Positions 1-7,652 of a stretch of 64,000 bases of DNA are shown here, in pieces. The DNA lies in NCBI RefSeq assembly GCF_001556045.1, contig NZ_LSIC01000073.1, positions 62,001-126,000 on the forward strand, written 5' to 3'. The position numbers and the translations under genes are program-made. The notes beneath the pieces were generated by a model that saw nothing but the letters and a program-made list of their open reading frames with translations, was not told the origin of the DNA and ran no database searches. Each line of letters opens with the position of its first letter. Within the stretch, counting starts at the first letter, position 1. Source of the stretch: Bradyrhizobium sp. CCH5-F6. Its GTDB lineage: Bacteria > Pseudomonadota > Alphaproteobacteria > Rhizobiales > Xanthobacteraceae.

Positions 1-2
1 AG

Positions 3-698
3 CCGCGCCAACTCTCCGGCGGCCAGCGCCAGCGTGTCGCCATGGGCCGCGCCATCGTGCGCCAGCCCAAGGTGTTCCTGTTCGACGAGCCGCTCTCCAA
101 CCTCGACGCCAAGCTGCGCATCGCGATGCGGGTCGAGATCCGCAAATTGCAGCGCCGGCTGAACACGACGTCGATCTATGTCACCCACGACCAGCTGGAG
201 GCGATGACGCTCGCCGACATTCTCGTGGTGATGAATGGCGGCCAGGTCGAGCAGGTCGGCAATCCCCTGGCGATCTACGAGAAGCCGGCGACGACTTTCG
301 TCGCGTCCTTCATCGGCGCGCCGCCGATGAACCTGATGTCGACGCGGCCGGAGGAGATCCGGTCGCAGCTCGCCGGCAGCGCCGCGGCCGACGCCGGCAT
401 TCTCGGCATCCGCCCGGAAGACTTCGTCATCACCGACCAGACCCCGGACGGCGGCGTCGCCCTGCCGCTCACCGTGGAAGCGATCGAGCGCGTCGGCGCC
501 GAAACCTTCGTCTACGGCTCCCGCGAGCAGGAAGACCAGCGCGTCGCGGCCACGCCCGGCGAGCTGCCGCCCGGCGAGATCATCGTCCGCATTCCCGGGA
601 CCGAAGCGCCCGCGATTGGCGCGAGGATCCGCGTCGCGGCGGTGCGGGCGAAGCTGCACCTGTTCAGCGGCGATGGGCGGACGCGGATCGAGACCTGA
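3..698 (+). CDS. ugpC: ABC sugar/glycerol-3-phosphate importer ATPase, UgpC-like (5' truncated)
   Basis: This is the C-terminal part of an ABC importer ATPase of the MalK/UgpC type, which powers uptake of a sugar or glycerol-3-phosphate from the inner face of the cytoplasmic membrane. The frame is already open at base 3, before the first ATG at 42, and encodes the signature LSGGQRQR at the window edge. Walker B ([13 protein letters not shown]) and the switch histidine (THDQ) follow. The TOBE regulatory domain starts near the GAPPMNLM motif, which resembles UgpC more than MalK. Walker A lies outside the window, so this is a partial gene and not a pseudogene. The permease and binding-protein genes are presumably upstream. 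The substrate is inferred and could be another sugar. Confidence 0.85.
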   Translation, partial: PRQLSGGQRQRVAMGRAIVRQPKVFLFDEPLSNLDAKLRIAMRVEIRKLQRRLNTTSIYVTHDQLEAMTLADILVVMNGGQVEQVGNPLAIYEKPATTFVASFIGAPPMNLMSTRPEEIRSQLAGSAAADAGILGIRPEDFVITDQTPDGGVALPLTVEAIERVGAETFVYGSREQEDQRVAATPGELPPGEIIVRIPGTEAPAIGARIRVAAVRAKLHLFSGDGRTRIET

Positions 699-886
699 CC
701 GGTTCCGCAAGGCCGATCGATCAAAACTGCGAAAACAACCCCATGCACAGTAGAAGGGAGCTTGTTTTCATTGGGGAAATTCAGCGGCATTTTCGTCACC
801 CCCAGGCCTGATCACTGAAAGCATCCGCGCGATGTCCGGGCTCGGCGACGGACGGCCCTGGCCCATCCACAGCCCTCGGCTACGTC

Positions 887-915
887 CTTGAACCCACAAG
901 GGAACGTGCCCATAT
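887..915 (+). promoter_or_regulatory. Possible RpoH (sigma-32) promoter of hsp20
   Basis: CTTGAA at 887-892 and CCCATAT at 909-915 are separated by 16 bases (18 when counted from CTTG). This is close to the heat-shock sigma consensus of CTTG followed by a C-rich -10 element. Transcription would begin near 922 and give a leader of about 63 nt that ends at the hsp20 start. One -10 position deviates from the alphaproteobacterial form, so a housekeeping promoter is also possible. Confidence 0.35.
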
Positions 916-921
916 TGCTGA

Positions 922-984
922 TCAAGGGGTGCCGCTTCCGGGCCCCGACACACCAAAGTCGCTTCTGCGAGGACTTTGTAAACT
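922..984 (+). promoter_or_regulatory. ROSE-type RNA thermometer in the hsp20 5' UTR
   Basis: The leader just before the hsp20 ATG folds into a terminal hairpin: CAAAGTC (954-960) pairs with GACTTTG (972-978). On the loop side TCGCT faces AGGA, leaving G961 bulged. This is the conserved ROSE arrangement, in which a U(U/C)GCU motif sequesters the Shine-Dalgarno sequence. A GC-rich upstream hairpin can form from GGGG (926-929) and CCCC (943-946). ROSE elements melt on heating and release the ribosome-binding site; they were first characterised in Bradyrhizobium small heat-shock genes. Confidence 0.82.
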
Positions 985-1410
985 ATGTCTCGTGTTCCAA
1001 CGCTCTCCAGTCCCTTCCTGCTGGGCTTCGACGAGATCGAGCGCGTGCTCGACCGCGTCGTCAAAGGCGCCGACGGCTACCCTCCCTACAATATCGAGAG
1101 GTGCGGCGGCTCGGATGGCCAGCCCGAGCGTTTGCGCATCACGCTGGCGGTCGCCGGATTTACGCGCGACCAACTCGATGTAACCATTGAGGAAAACCAG
1201 CTCGTGATCCGCGGGCGGCAGCAGGACGACAAGACCCGGCAATACATCCATCGCGGCATCGCCGCGCGCCACTTCCAGCGCACCTTCGTGCTGGCGGAGG
1301 GGATGCTGGTGCTGGGTGCGGACCTGAAGAACGGGCTGTTGTCGATCGATCTGGCCCGGCCAGAACCGGAGAGGATCGTTAAGACAATCGCTATCAATGA
1401 GCACGAATAA
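985..1410 (+). CDS. Small heat-shock protein, Hsp20/alpha-crystallin family
   Basis: This is a 141-residue ATP-independent chaperone of the rhizobial IbpA-like class. It holds unfolding proteins in oligomers for later refolding by DnaK and DnaJ. The alpha-crystallin domain covers about residues 38-127, with the segment ITLAVAGFTRDQLDVTIEEN and the strand LVIRGRQ. The usual C-terminal glycine-leucine motif appears as GADLKNGLLSIDL. The Shine-Dalgarno sequence GAGGA (969-973) is paired in the ROSE hairpin, so translation should rise with temperature. A DUF1150 gene follows after 50 bases and probably shares the transcript. The start at 985 is fixed by the thermometer and the ribosome-binding site. 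Confidence 0.93.
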   Translation: MSRVPTLSSPFLLGFDEIERVLDRVVKGADGYPPYNIERCGGSDGQPERLRITLAVAGFTRDQLDVTIEENQLVIRGRQQDDKTRQYIHRGIAARHFQRTFVLAEGMLVLGADLKNGLLSIDLARPEPERIVKTIAINEHE

Positions 1411-1460
1411 TGGAACGAGTAGCGGACTCGACCGCTTAGTGTTCCAGAGGAGTCGAGACC

Positions 1461-1733
1461 ATGAGTGAAGGTCACGTTGCGTTCGAATACGAAGCCAAGA
1501 ACGTCTCTCCGGAGACGCTGGCAACTCTGGGCGAAGGGCATATCGCCTATGTGAAGCAGATCCGCTCGGAGGACGTTCCGGGCCTGTTTCCCGAGGCGCC
1601 GAAAATCGCGCCGGGCCTCAAGCTTTTCGCGCTCCACGCCGCCGACGGCACGCCGATCATGCTGACCGACAGCCGCGAAGCCGCGGTCGCCAACGCCTGG
1701 AGCAACGAGCTGCAAGCGGTGAGCGTGCACTGA
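1461..1733 (+). CDS. DUF1150 family protein
   Basis: This 90-residue protein matches the DUF1150 family, small cytoplasmic proteins of unknown role found in alphaproteobacteria, often next to Hsp20 genes. The conserved stretch runs from GEGHIAYVKQI through PGLKLFALHAADGTPIML to the end. The ribosome-binding site is AGAGGAG, 8 bases before the ATG. Its position between hsp20 and a strong terminator suggests co-expression under heat stress. No catalytic motif is visible and no function is claimed. Confidence 0.85.
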   Translation: MSEGHVAFEYEAKNVSPETLATLGEGHIAYVKQIRSEDVPGLFPEAPKIAPGLKLFALHAADGTPIMLTDSREAAVANAWSNELQAVSVH

Positions 1734-1766
1734 GCGCTCCAAGAGTCGCAGGAATAGAGTTTCAAG

Positions 1767-1799
1767 CGGGCACGCCTTCACGCGAGGCGTGCCCGTTTT
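1767..1799 (+). terminator. Rho-independent terminator after hsp20-DUF1150
   Basis: CGGGCACGCCT (1767-1777) and AGGCGTGCCCG (1785-1795) form a perfect 11-bp stem with a 7-nt loop, followed by TTTT. It sits 33 bases after the DUF1150 stop codon and ends the heat-shock unit. Confidence 0.92.
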
Positions 1800-1891
1800 G
1801 CTTTGACCCATCAAGGCCATTTTCCCTTGAATGGCTGCCCGCGAAAGACTCTATCGACAACCGTTGTCACCATATTTTCCGAGGGCCTGTC

Positions 1892-2146
1892 TTAAAGGGG
1901 GCCAGCTGTCCGAACTCCACAAAGTTCAATATCACAGAACAGCAAGCTTGATGGACCAGGATCGACGACGTCTCCGATAACGCCACTACCGAAATAGACT
2001 TGCGGCTGCCGCCCGACGGCTTTCTTGCGGCCACGGTAGTAAACGAAGGGGATGCCCGGCTGTATGATTCTTCGATACTTTCTCGGAAACTGATAAGAGA
2101 CGCCCGTCTTGTCGGCGCACTTTGATCTTCGATTCCGTGGCTTCAT
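1892..2146 (-). pseudogene. Truncated ORF coupled to vsr, possible remnant of a restriction-related protein
   Basis: This 84-residue ORF starts with an ATG that overlaps the vsr stop codon (ATGA), so it looks translationally coupled to the methylase-vsr unit. The stretch PFVYYRGRKK...QPQVYFGSGVIGDVV resembles the N-terminal EVE/PUA-like modules of some HNH or McrA-type restriction proteins; this is a weak recollection, not a search result. Such proteins are normally several hundred residues long, and here the frame ends within about 90 residues, close to the point where composition returns to that of the host chromosome. The simplest reading is a gene cut at the island edge. It could instead be an intact small protein. 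Confidence 0.45.
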
Positions 2147-2601
2147 TTTGCGAAAGAACGAGCGGCATCTATCTGTCTCGCGCGAGTGCGGCTTGTAGTA
2201 AGAAATCTTTCAATCGATCGCTCAAGTCGAGCTGGCTTCTTGAGTTCGCACTCCCAAACGGTATGTACGCGCCAACCCAACCGACGCAGTGCGCTTTTGT
2301 TGCGGAGGTCTCGAGCTACGTTATGCTCGAACTTGAGCGTCCAAAAATCGATGCGGCTCTTGGGAGTTGAAGCTTTCTTGCAATTGTGATGGCGATGCCA
2401 AAAACAGCCGTGCACAAAAATGACTGCTCTCAACGAAGGAAAGACGATATCAGGCGTGCCCGGCAAGTCCCGGCGATGGAGGCGGAACCGAAAGCCGAGC
2501 CGATGTGCAATCCTTCTTACAGTTATCTCGGGCGATGTATCGCGTGACCGAACCCGCCTCATCAGAGCGGACCTTCGTTCAATCGATAATCGGTCTACCA
2601 T
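2143..2601 (-). CDS. vsr: Very short patch repair endonuclease Vsr
   Basis: Vsr nicks 5' of the T in T:G mismatches that arise from deamination of 5-methylcytosine, so it protects genomes carrying a C5 methylase. All hallmark residues of the E. coli enzyme are visible at the same or nearly the same positions: E25, the metal ligand D51 in GTPDIVF, H64 and H69 in HGCFWH, and zinc ligands C66, H71 and C74. The length of 152 residues is typical. It starts 4 bases after the methylase stop codon, so the two genes form one unit. The base composition is lower in GC than the flanking chromosome. Confidence 0.93.
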   Translation of the reverse strand: MVDRLSIERRSALMRRVRSRDTSPEITVRRIAHRLGFRFRLHRRDLPGTPDIVFPSLRAVIFVHGCFWHRHHNCKKASTPKSRIDFWTLKFEHNVARDLRNKSALRRLGWRVHTVWECELKKPARLERSIERFLTTSRTRARQIDAARSFAK

Positions 2602-2605
2602 CCAG

Positions 2606-3706
2606 TTATTCTGCCGCTTGACTCATTATCGGAACATCAAGTTTGGCGCGAATACGAGACAGCAATGCGGCGGCCAATATGGGGCTAACGCTGTTCCCGA
2701 TCATTCGAAAGCTGTGCCACACCGTGGGATGGAATCGAAATCCGTCCGGGAAGCCTTGAAGACGGGCCGCCTCCCGAACGGTGATCACCCTATGTTGCGA
2801 TGGATGGATTGGCCGAACGGCTTGGTAGGACCCGCGGTCGGCCCCAGTGCCCGCTCGCAATGTAGGGCACTGCCCCTTCCAAGAAAGCCGGACATGCTTT
2901 CCGACTTCGTCTTTGCCGCCCTGCTTTACAGACGCGAACCTTTTGGAAATCTCTGGACGGTGCGGTGTTTTCTTGTGACCGGTTACAATTTGCGTCCGAC
3001 CCCGCAAGCTCTGTGCGTATCGGGAGCGCTCACTGTCAGCACTCGACCGCCAAAGATCATAGCCGCCAGAATCGGTACCAATCTCAGTAAGGTCGGCGAG
3101 GTCGGATATCGCGTCTCTCACCGTGGCCGGTTGCGATGTGCCAACGAACATTGTCGCATCCATCGGCGCCATGCGATCGGAGTCGAATCCGTAAACAAAA
3201 AGCCGTGGACGTATTGTTGCCGCTCCAAAATCCGCGGGGCTTAGGAGCATCGGCCCAATGACCTTGTAAGTGCTCGGCAGCAATGCGATGCCGCAATCAA
3301 GAACATGCCTGTTATGTGCAAACCCCAGACCCCTAACATTCTCCATGAGGAAGAACTTTGGGCGTAAATCTCGAACAAGTCTGAAGAAGTCCGTTAGTAG
3401 ATCGCGTCGAGGATCGGCAGCATCCTGGCGTCCAATTGCACTAAAGCCCTGGCAGGGCGGTCCGCCAATGATCCCATCAATTGATCGGGGTATTGCCCGC
3501 CTGATCGTTGACGCGCTGGTGCTCGCAATGTCTGCAATTTGCAGCGGAGCAGACGAGAAGTTCCGCGTAAACGAATGAGTAAGGTTTCGATCTATGTCGA
3601 TAGAGAGTGCGGTCTCGAATCCGGCTCGGTGCGCTCCAAGCGTGAAGCCGCCGCAGCCACAGAAAAGGTCGAGCAGGATTGGGCGATCAGCAGCGGCTTT
3701 CGGCAT
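2606..3706 (-). CDS. dcm: DNA (cytosine-5) methyltransferase
   Basis: This enzyme transfers a methyl group from SAM to C5 of cytosine in a specific DNA site. Counting from the ATG at 3706, motif I is LLDLFCGCGGFTLG (11-24), motif IV is GGPPCQGFS with catalytic Cys85, motif VI is MENV (121-124), motif VIII is RPRLF (166-170), motif IX is REAARLQGFPDGF, and motif X is GNSVSP. The target-recognition region between VIII and IX is short. No good Shine-Dalgarno sequence precedes 3706. A TTG at 3778 in the same frame would add 24 residues and is the main alternative start. The gene is divergent from the GHKL ATPase gene and feeds directly into vsr. No cognate type II endonuclease is recognised beside it. 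Confidence 0.93.
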   Translation of the reverse strand: MPKAAADRPILLDLFCGCGGFTLGAHRAGFETALSIDIDRNLTHSFTRNFSSAPLQIADIASTSASTIRRAIPRSIDGIIGGPPCQGFSAIGRQDAADPRRDLLTDFFRLVRDLRPKFFLMENVRGLGFAHNRHVLDCGIALLPSTYKVIGPMLLSPADFGAATIRPRLFVYGFDSDRMAPMDATMFVGTSQPATVRDAISDLADLTEIGTDSGGYDLWRSSADSERSRYAQSLRGRTQIVTGHKKTPHRPEISKRFASVKQGGKDEVGKHVRLSWKGQCPTLRAGTGADRGSYQAVRPIHPSQHRVITVREAARLQGFPDGFRFHPTVWHSFRMIGNSVSPILAAALLSRIRAKLDVPIMSQAAE

Positions 3707-3861
3707 CAGACTAAGGTGTAACAGGTTTTGGTTAAAAAGTTCGATGCCGGGATTGGCTTTAACCTCTGGCTCGCGCAAGTTGTAGGCGACGATTTTAACG
3801 CAAAATACTAGCGGGCTCGGTTAATTGCAACCGACCTAGGGCTCGCGAGCGGGGGATAAAA
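3707..3861. promoter_or_regulatory. Divergent intergenic region between methylase and GHKL ATPase genes
   Basis: The space between the two divergent starts is only about 155 bases, or 83 if the methylase starts at the TTG at 3778. It must carry both promoters, so the two arms of the island are probably co-regulated. No convincing operator palindrome was seen. Confidence 0.4.
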
Positions 3862-5274
3862 ATGGCGAAGAAGGCGGTTCTGACCGGGACTAATCCTTCT
3901 CTGACGATGCGAATCAATAAGCGCTTCTTCGTGGAGATGCTTACCAGAGACATCGAACTCGAAGATGCAATCCTGGACTTACTCGACAATTGCCTCGACG
4001 GAATCATTCGCAGTTCGAAAAAATCGACAACGTCAGCCAAGGCTTTTCGGGGGTATTGGAGCAAGATCACCCTGTCCGCAGATCGATTTACGATCGAGGA
4101 CAACTGCGGCGGCATTCCCCAAAAGCTAATCGAACGGGCGTTTGGCATTGGACGAAACGTTGATCCGAACGAGCATTACAAGACCATAGGCATCTACGGC
4201 ATCGGTATGAAGAGGGCGATCTTCAAGATGGCGCTCGAAGCGTCCGTTGAATCGCACGGCGATTTTGGTTTCGAAGTCAGCATAAACGAGAAATGGCTTC
4301 GTAGCGAGGACCTGTGGCGGCTGGACTATAAGCGAAAGCGCCTTCCCTTTGAGCATGGTACGCGGATTACCGTTACGAAGCTGCGCCCGGAAATCGGGAA
4401 GATGTTTGATACGAAGTCGTTCGTGACGAGGCTAAACTCGTTCATCTCACAGCACTATGCCATTATACTCAACAAAGGCTTCCGAGTTGAGCTTAACGGT
4501 GTCGATGTGGAGCCTGCGCCGGTTGCCATTCTGTCTGCTTCTGCAGAAGAAATTGCGGCGGGTAACGCTGCGATGGCGCCTTACATGCTCAAGTTTGAAA
4601 CACCCACCGTGAAAGCGTCGCTATGGGTAGGCATGTATCGGACTCCTTCTGATTCTGAAGGTGACGAGGAAAGCGAAACGGAGCAGAGACAAACGCGAGA
4701 CAACTCGGGCTGGACGATTATCTGCAACGACAGGGCTATCGTTTCAAATGACACAACGATTCTGACTGGATGGGGTGAGGCAGGCGTTCCTCGATTTCAT
4801 CCCCAGTTCATCGGAATCCGGGGCATTCTTACGCTGGACTCGGATAAACCTCTCGATCTTCCGCTCACGACCACTAAGCGCGGCCTCGATGCATCGTCGA
4901 CTCTCTATCTGAATTTAAAGGAGTACATGCGGGAGGGGACTAAGCGCTTCACGAACTTCACCAACCATTGGAAAGCTGATCGCATTAAAGCAAAGAAGCT
5001 GTTCCAAGATGCGGAGCTCATGGAATTGCCCGCACTCAAGGCACTCCAGAGTAAAGTCACATTCGACGCGTTGCGTAAGCTTCACGGAGCGGAACGCTTT
5101 ACGCCCAATCTTCCGGCCCCAGAGCCAAGCCAGATGAAGCGAATAAGCTTTCTCAAAGATCAGTCAGATATCGCGCGCATTGGCAAAGCGCTCTTGGATG
5201 ATCCTACGGCGAAGCCATCGGACGTAGGTGTCGCGTGCTTTGATGATGTAATGAAGCGGATTTCAAAGAAATGA
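3862..5274 (+). CDS. GHKL (MutL/MORC-like) ATPase of the defence island
   Basis: This 470-residue protein has an N-terminal GHKL ATPase fold. The N box is ELEDAILDLLDNCLDG (about 32-47, with catalytic Glu and Asn43), the G1 box is IEDNCGGI (78-85), and the G2 lid motif is GIYGIGMKRA (110-119). The remaining 350 residues, including an acidic stretch near 270, have no recognised domain. GHKL ATPases of the MutL/MORC type have been linked to restriction-modification operons (Iyer, Abhiman and Aravind, 2008), where they are thought to act as ATP-gated clamps on DNA. No histidine-kinase phosphoacceptor domain is present. The stop codon overlaps the next gene's ATG (ATGA), so the two proteins are probably made together. 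Role in defence is inferred from context. Confidence 0.8.
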   Translation: MAKKAVLTGTNPSLTMRINKRFFVEMLTRDIELEDAILDLLDNCLDGIIRSSKKSTTSAKAFRGYWSKITLSADRFTIEDNCGGIPQKLIERAFGIGRNVDPNEHYKTIGIYGIGMKRAIFKMALEASVESHGDFGFEVSINEKWLRSEDLWRLDYKRKRLPFEHGTRITVTKLRPEIGKMFDTKSFVTRLNSFISQHYAIILNKGFRVELNGVDVEPAPVAILSASAEEIAAGNAAMAPYMLKFETPTVKASLWVGMYRTPSDSEGDEESETEQRQTRDNSGWTIICNDRAIVSNDTTILTGWGEAGVPRFHPQFIGIRGILTLDSDKPLDLPLTTTKRGLDASSTLYLNLKEYMREGTKRFTNFTNHWKADRIKAKKLFQDAELMELPALKALQSKVTFDALRKLHGAERFTPNLPAPEPSQMKRISFLKDQSDIARIGKALLDDPTAKPSDVGVACFDDVMKRISKK

Positions 5275-6317
5275 TTGACGCAACCGAGCTCACCCCGGCA
5301 GGAGCAGCGGGAGCATTCGGCGTAAATTACGCTCTGCGCCCGCACAAGTTCGTTGATCGACGGATTTTCGTGGAAGTGCTGTCTCGCTACGCCGCGTACA
5401 GATCCATTCAGGATTTTGTCTACGTGGGACTCGGCAGCTTCGCCATGGAAGATCACAAACTGATGAATGCGTCGTTTGGCATGGTGAAGTTAATCTCGCT
5501 TGAGATAGATGCGGACGTGTTGAATCGACAGAAGTTCAACTTACCGCTCTCCTGCATCGTACCTACGGCCTACTCGACGGAGGATTTCGTGTCGCAGAAG
5601 GCCGCAATCCTCAAGGCGGCCGGAGTAAGCGCAGATCACAACTCGGCGGTTTGGTTCGACATGACCGATGCCACGACATTGCGGGCTTGTCTGGATACGT
5701 TTGAAGGACTGCTTAGGGTGAGTGAGCCGGATGATGTTGTCCGGATAACTGTGGATGTAGACGAGAAGACATTAGCGAGAGTATCCAAAGAGGTCTCATT
5801 CGAGGAGACAACAGAGCTCCGATTTGAAGCGTTGCGGGAGATGTTGGGTGATCAACTCAAGCCTGGCGCGAAGGCCAAAGACCTCGGCGATAAGTTAGGT
5901 GTCGCTCGCTTGGTCGTCTATGCGTTCAATATGGCGGCAGAATCTGCGTTCAGCGCGGGCGGCCAGTTCGTATTCGAGCCGCTATCCATCACGACTTATG
6001 CCGATGGCCACCGGATGCTCAGCGTCACGGGTGTGGTCATACAACAAGAGAAGGTCAAGAAGTGTCGCGAGCAGATGGGACTGGACTCAGTTCCAGGAGC
6101 CGTCCGCAACTGGGATGAATTGGTCGACGTTGAGATTCCTCAGCTTACCATTTGGGAGAAGCTGACTCTCGACAGGGAAATTCATACGAAGAGTTCGGTA
6201 GACTTGGCTGCCATGATGAATTTCAAACTTCACGAAAGCATCCCGACGACGGCCCTAATTGATGGCTTCCGCAGCTTTCAAAGATTCTACCCAACATTCC
6301 GACACGTAATACTATGA
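5271..6317 (+). CDS. Putative SAM-methyltransferase-like protein, partner of the GHKL ATPase
   Basis: This 348-residue protein is of uncertain family. Residues 48-63 (DFVYVGLGSFAMED) look like motif I of a Rossmann-type methyltransferase, and LISLEID (74-80) gives the acidic end of the second strand. VWFDMTD further on could be the motif IV strand. No DPPY, NPPY or PC catalytic motif of DNA methylases is seen, so methylation of DNA cannot be claimed. Translation is coupled to the GHKL ATPase by a 4-base overlap. The stop lies 15 bases from the end of the convergent PLD-nuclease gene. It may modify a nucleotide, protein or other small target, or only use the fold as a sensor. Confidence 0.6.
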   Translation: MIDATELTPAGAAGAFGVNYALRPHKFVDRRIFVEVLSRYAAYRSIQDFVYVGLGSFAMEDHKLMNASFGMVKLISLEIDADVLNRQKFNLPLSCIVPTAYSTEDFVSQKAAILKAAGVSADHNSAVWFDMTDATTLRACLDTFEGLLRVSEPDDVVRITVDVDEKTLARVSKEVSFEETTELRFEALREMLGDQLKPGAKAKDLGDKLGVARLVVYAFNMAAESAFSAGGQFVFEPLSITTYADGHRMLSVTGVVIQQEKVKKCREQMGLDSVPGAVRNWDELVDVEIPQLTIWEKLTLDREIHTKSSVDLAAMMNFKLHESIPTTALIDGFRSFQRFYPTFRHVIL

Positions 6318-6332
6318 AGCGCAGCGGCTTTC

Positions 6333-7652
6333 CTATCTGCTTTCAAGGCTTAGGAAGCGACGGAGACCGTAAGTCCTTAGCCTCAGAACCAATCGCGATT
6401 CGAGCCCGTCACAAAATTCCTGCGCGTCAATACCTCGACTGTTTGATTTGTAGCGAAATGAGTCGGTCAAGGTCCGCCTTAATTGTGCAGACAGTCTGTT
6501 GGCGTTTGTAGATATGATCGACTCGAATTCTTTGGAGTTTCGGGAGATGCCGGTCTCCAGATGTTCAAGATCGAGTCCCTTCAGGGTGAAGCGCATAAAC
6601 AGCATGCATTGGTCGTTGTCGCGCGAAATGTGGAACTTGACATTCCAATCTTTGAGCGTCGCTAGTGATCGATTGAAGGTGATTTCTTCCACCTTCAAGA
6701 GGTGCCCTCCCAGACGCAAGCGTTCGCTTTGAGGTGTTAGATCCATACCAAATCGTGTAAGCCGCGTCTTATTCAGTGCGGGCCATCCGAGCTTTCCTGT
6801 CTCCGGTGCCACCAACAGGTATCGTTGCCGCTTCGTAAGCACCTCCGCCGCTCCATCAATTATCCACTGCGTGAGGTCTACGTTAGGCGAGGCAAGCAGT
6901 GTGTAATGGGAGTTCCAGGAGGACCACATGTCGCTGCCTAGATGCTGAAGGGTCAGAAACGCTCTGCCGCTCGCAGGCGCTGAACGAACAGCTGATCGCA
7001 GCGTCGAATATACGTTGGCTGTCTTTTCAAGGAGTGCCCGCCGCTCGCGCCGCTCCTTCTCTTCTTTCTCCCAACGAAGTCTCCGCGCTCTAAGCGCCTC
7101 TGCGGTGCGAACGGACGAGTCGACGTCACGGATGGCAGCCTGAAGTTCCTCGAACTTCGCTCGGAGCGGTTCAATCTGCTTTTCCATGTCATCGATCATC
7201 GAAAGGGTAATAGGATGCGAGGATTGCAACCATCGATCCAACTCCTTCCGCACCTCTGCCGCTCTGGCAGGTTCAACGATCAGTACGGAAGCTTCTCGGT
7301 TCTGAAGGCCGCCCTCAGTCAGATTTTGGCTTCCGATCGAGCAGAAGACTTCAGAAGAGACCACTTTGGCATGCAAATTATCGGAATGGCTCAGTTGAAA
7401 GCCAGCCAGGACGATTCGGCGAAGCGTGGCCAAGGAGGATGCGCCGGAGGCAAAGTTCTCTGCCCGGAACGTCGTGAGAATTTTCACGGTTGAGGGCGCG
7501 ACGCCCGTTAAAAGGTCCTCCGCGATGGTCGAAGTCAGGTACGGCGATGCCACAATCAAATTATGTTCAGGCGAACACCGCAATTGCTCTCCTACCGCTT
7601 CCAGCATTGATCGGAGGAGGGGGCGGACTTCTGGGGACGGATCGATTTCCAT
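6333..7652 (-). CDS. Phospholipase D-fold nuclease-like protein with coiled coil
   Basis: This 439-residue protein has one PLD-type catalytic half-site near the N terminus: H94-x-K96-x4-E101 followed by GSQN (107-110). The usual acidic residue of HxKx4D is Glu here. A single motif means an active enzyme would be a homodimer, as in BfiI or Nuc nucleases. Residues about 155-215 are rich in Glu, Arg and Leu and predict a long coiled coil. The C-terminal 220 residues are unfamiliar. It is the only obvious nuclease candidate, apart from Vsr, in the island. It is transcribed towards the GHKL-methyltransferase pair and has its own upstream region. Nuclease activity is inferred. Confidence 0.7.
   Translation of the reverse strand: MEIDPSPEVRPLLRSMLEAVGEQLRCSPEHNLIVASPYLTSTIAEDLLTGVAPSTVKILTTFRAENFASGASSLATLRRIVLAGFQLSHSDNLHAKVVSSEVFCSIGSQNLTEGGLQNREASVLIVEPARAAEVRKELDRWLQSSHPITLSMIDDMEKQIEPLRAKFEELQAAIRDVDSSVRTAEALRARRLRWEKEEKERRERRALLEKTANVYSTLRSAVRSAPASGRAFLTLQHLGSDMWSSWNSHYTLLASPNVDLTQWIIDGAAEVLTKRQRYLLVAPETGKLGWPALNKTRLTRFGMDLTPQSERLRLGGHLLKVEEITFNRSLATLKDWNVKFHISRDNDQCMLFMRFTLKGLDLEHLETGISRNSKEFESIISTNANRLSAQLRRTLTDSFRYKSNSRGIDAQEFCDGLESRLVLRLRTYGLRRFLSLESR

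Noticed and set aside
1800..2142. tRNA or att site as the entry point of the defence island
   Set aside because: No tRNA or clear direct repeat was seen at either island edge; tRNA-Leu at 19.2 kb is too far away.
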